The notes beneath the pieces are model-generated. The model worked only from the letters and a program-made list of their open reading frames with translations. It was not told the DNA's origin and ran no database searches. Source: JAJRVH01 sp964505995 (GTDB lineage Bacteria; Pseudomonadota; Zetaproteobacteria; Mariprofundales; Mariprofundaceae). Taken from it: a stretch of 18,790 bases of DNA. The position numbers and the translations under genes are program-made. Numbering within the stretch: the first letter of the stretch is position 1; every line of letters begins with the position of its first letter. Location: assembly GCA_964505995.1 (NCBI GenBank), contig CAZDLB010000024.1, positions 1 to 18,790 of the forward strand. The letters run 5' to 3'. This document shows positions 15,932 to 18,790 of the stretch, one piece after another.

Positions 15932-16680
15932 GCGGCGGCCTCTTCGCGCACCCAGTCATAGCCGCGTTCCTCAAGCTCCAGCGCCAGATCCGGGCCTCCG
16001 CTCTTCAGAATCCGGCCGTCGGCCAGCACATGCACGACATCGGGCCGGATGTAGTCCAGCAGTCGCTGGTAGTGGGTCACCATGACGATGGATCGCTCCG
16101 GACTGCGCAGGCGGTTCACGCCATTGGCGACGATGCGCAGCGCATCGATATCCAGCCCGGAATCGGTTTCGTCCAGCAGCGCCAGGCTCGGCTCGAGCAC
16201 GGCCATCTGGAAGATTTCGTTGCGCTTCTTCTCACCACCCGAGAAGCCCTCGTTGACGCCGCGCGACAAAAACGACGGGTCCAGCTCGACAAGCTCGGCC
16301 TTCTCGCGGACCAGCTGCATGAAGTCCATCGCATCCAGCTCGTCCAGTCCCTGATGGCGGCGCCTGGCGTTCAGTCCGGCCTTGAGCAGATAGGTGTTGT
16401 TCACGCCCGGAATCTCGACCGGATACTGGAAGGCCAGGAAGACGCCTTCCCAGGCGCGCTCCTCCGGCGCCATCGCGAGCAGGTCGCGGCCCTGATAGGT
16501 AATCGTGCCCTTTGTCACCTCGTAGCCGTCGCGGCCGGCTATGACATTGGAAAGCGTGCTCTTGCCCGAGCCGTTCGGCCCCATGATCGCATGCACCTCG
16601 CCGGCCTTCACCTCGAGGTTGATGCCCTTGAGGATTTCCTTGCCGTCCACCGCGGCATGCAGGTTTTCAATCTTCAGCAT
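15928..16680 (-). CDS. sufC: SufC, ATPase of the SufBC2D complex
   Basis: A 250-residue ABC-type ATPase, soluble. Walker A GPNGSGKST (34-42, Lys40), Q-loop around FQYP, signature FSGGEKKR (146-153), Walker B LALLDETD (166-173) with catalytic Glu171, and switch His203 are all present. The EKKRNEIFQM form after the signature is specific to SufC and distinguishes it from importer ATPases. Hydrolysis is thought to open the SufB-SufD interface. An AAGGA ribosome binding site lies 9 nt before the ATG. Unlike the other suf genes it is separated from its upstream neighbour sufB by 62 nt containing a hairpin. Confidence 0.97.
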   Translation of the reverse strand: MLKIENLHAAVDGKEILKGINLEVKAGEVHAIMGPNGSGKSTLSNVIAGRDGYEVTKGTITYQGRDLLAMAPEERAWEGVFLAFQYPVEIPGVNNTYLLKAGLNARRRHQGLDELDAMDFMQLVREKAELVELDPSFLSRGVNEGFSGGEKKRNEIFQMAVLEPSLALLDETDSGLDIDALRIVANGVNRLRSPERSIVMVTHYQRLLDYIRPDVVHVLADGRILKSGGPDLALELEERGYDWVREEAAA

Positions 16681-16698
16681 GTTGTTTCATCCTTTCTG

Positions 16699-16717
16699 GC
16701 GGGACCTTGGATCCCGC
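16699..16717 (-). other. Intercistronic hairpin between sufB and sufC
   Basis: GCGGGA and TCCCGC form a perfect 6-bp stem with a 7-nt loop in the 62-nt sufB-sufC gap. In the direction of suf transcription the T-run precedes the stem, so it is not an intrinsic terminator. It may mark an RNA processing or stability element between the two cistrons. No other gene lies in this gap. Confidence 0.4.
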
Positions 16718-16742
16718 AAAAATCCGGTTTGTCCGTTCATGC

Positions 16743-18199
<1,457 letters not shown>

Positions 18200-18203
<4 letters not shown>

Positions 18204-18658
18204 CGGTCGATCTCCTTGACGGGAATGGAGCGCTGCAGGCGGAAGACCGGCATGAAACTCTCCTCGCTCATGTCCGCCAGCGTGATCGACTCCAGGGCCT
18301 GACTGACGGCCTGGTTGATGCGCTTCCAGTGGTTGCTCGTAGCGCAGGCCTCGGACTGATCGCAATGCGCATGGTCGAGGTTGCATTCGGTCAGCGCGAT
18401 ATCGCCCTCGAACACGGCGATGATGTCGCGTACATTGATCTGGTCGGCCGGACGGGCCAGCCGATAGCCGCCCTTGGCTCCGCGGATGGACTCCAGCATG
18501 CCCTCGTGCAGCAGGGTCTGCAGAATCTTGCTCACCGTCGGGGCCGGGATGCGCGTGCGTTCGGCCAGTTCCGTGGCGGCAAACAGCGTCTTGTCCGAGG
18601 ACGCCATGCGCGTCATCAGCAGGATACCGTAGTCGGTCAGTTTGGTCAGTCTCAGCAT
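18200..18658 (-). CDS. Rrf2-family transcriptional regulator of the suf operon (SufR/IscR type)
   Basis: 152 residues. An N-terminal winged helix-turn-helix starts MLRLTKLTDYGILLMTRMA and includes RIPAPTVSKILQTLL as recognition region and GAKGGYRLARP as wing. Three cysteines follow, Cys92, Cys99 and Cys105 (ECNLDHAHC...C), in the arrangement that ligates a [2Fe-2S] cluster in IscR-like proteins. This points to a sensor that represses suf when clusters are plentiful. Position as first gene, with a 4-nt overlap into sufB, and repeated half-sites in its promoter support autoregulation. I start at 18658 because the family's conserved N-terminus begins there; the frame is open 21 codons further but that segment is not conserved and overlaps the likely promoter. 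The ribosome binding site is weak. Confidence 0.93.
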
Positions 18659-18682
18659 GCGTTGCGGTCCATCTTCCGGTTC

Positions 18683-18722
18683 AATGCGGAGCAATCTAGT
18701 CCGATTTTTAATCCGGAGCAAT
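18683..18722 (-). promoter_or_regulatory. Candidate Rrf2 operator: repeated CGGA half-sites over the promoter
   Basis: In plus-strand coordinates AATGCGGAGCAAT (18683-18695) and AATCCGGAGCAAT (18710-18722) are direct repeats, 12 of 13 bases identical and 27 bp apart. Between them TCCG (18700-18703) forms inverted pairs with each CGGA: CGGA-N9-TCCG (18687-18703) and TCCG-N10-CGGA (18700-18717, AT-rich centre). These elements cover the -35, spacer and -10. A dimeric Rrf2 repressor bound here would block RNA polymerase. No sites of this kind were noticed elsewhere in the window. Confidence 0.45.
18693..18721 (-). promoter_or_regulatory. Promoter of the rrf2-suf operon
   Basis: On the minus strand TTGCTC (18716-18721) and TAGATT (18693-18698) are separated by exactly 17 nt, placing the transcription start near 18687, about 29 nt before the regulator ATG. 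Hexamer matches are moderate, which suits a regulated promoter. Confidence 0.5.
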
Positions 18723-18790
18723 ATGGTTGTGTTTCTTGCGCGATTCGAAGATGCCGCCGGGGGTGCTCAGCATCCGTGATGCGCCTGTTC

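Noticed and set aside
16699..16717. Hairpin as an intrinsic terminator after sufB
   Set aside because: In the minus-strand direction the T-run lies before the stem and no U-tract follows. On the plus strand it is followed by A residues. Neither direction fits.
18708..18790. Minus-strand frame open to the window edge, ending IFESRKKHNHIAPD and TAA at 18708
   Set aside because: It could be the 3' end of an upstream gene, but 27 codons with no recognisable family are not enough. It also overlaps the suf promoter boxes, so I left it unannotated.

Overview
This is a GC-rich proteobacterial chromosome segment. A gammaproteobacterium, or a close relative such as the acidithiobacilli or zetaproteobacteria, fits best. 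I base this on the mreB-mreC-mreD-mrdA-rodA order, a SUF operon led by an Rrf2 regulator, and a Xanthomonas-type rpfF/rpfC pair. I cannot name the genus. There are no rRNA, tRNA, IS or CRISPR features, and coding density is very high.

Layout. (1) 1-4925, plus strand: the rod-shape (elongasome) operon, with the 3' part of mreB, then mreC, mreD, mrdA (PBP2) and rodA, mostly joined by start/stop overlaps. (2) 4929-7708, minus strand: a TauE/SafE-type membrane protein, an HD-domain phosphohydrolase resembling class I cyclic nucleotide phosphodiesterases, and a REG-2-like HAD protein with an unusual C-terminal extension. (3) 7709-8007: about 300 bases without an intact gene. They hold a decayed minus-strand remnant of a Rieske ferredoxin gene and the leader of rpfF, including a hairpin against the ribosome binding site. 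(4) 8008-8865, plus strand: an RpfF-type DSF (diffusible signal factor) synthase. It converges on 8875-11349, minus strand, an RpfC-type hybrid sensor kinase. (5) 11405-18658, minus strand: HPP membrane protein, Rieske ferredoxin, sufT, sufU, sufS, sufD, sufC, sufB and an Rrf2/SufR-type regulator. Transcription runs from the regulator toward the kinase.

How the genes work together. The first block makes the cytoskeleton and the transpeptidase/glycosyltransferase pair that builds the lateral cell wall. The SUF block is a complete Fe-S assembly line: SufS desulfurase with SufU sulfur acceptor, SufBC2D scaffold, and SufT maturation factor. It probably reports to the [2Fe-2S]-type Rrf2 repressor at its head, which has three cysteines and candidate CGGA half-sites across its own promoter. 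A Rieske ferredoxin, an HPP membrane protein and the DSF sensor kinase follow in the same direction with little spacing. DSF sensing may therefore be partly co-expressed with Fe-S biogenesis. No RpfG (HD-GYP) response regulator is present; the only HD-domain protein nearby is of a different class.

The points most worth a second look are the DSF module (a synthase with Asp at the second catalytic acid position, a kinase with an extra degenerate receiver, and no RpfG), the Rieske remnant beside rpfF, and several minus-strand genes whose -10 boxes sit 6-7 nt from the start codon.
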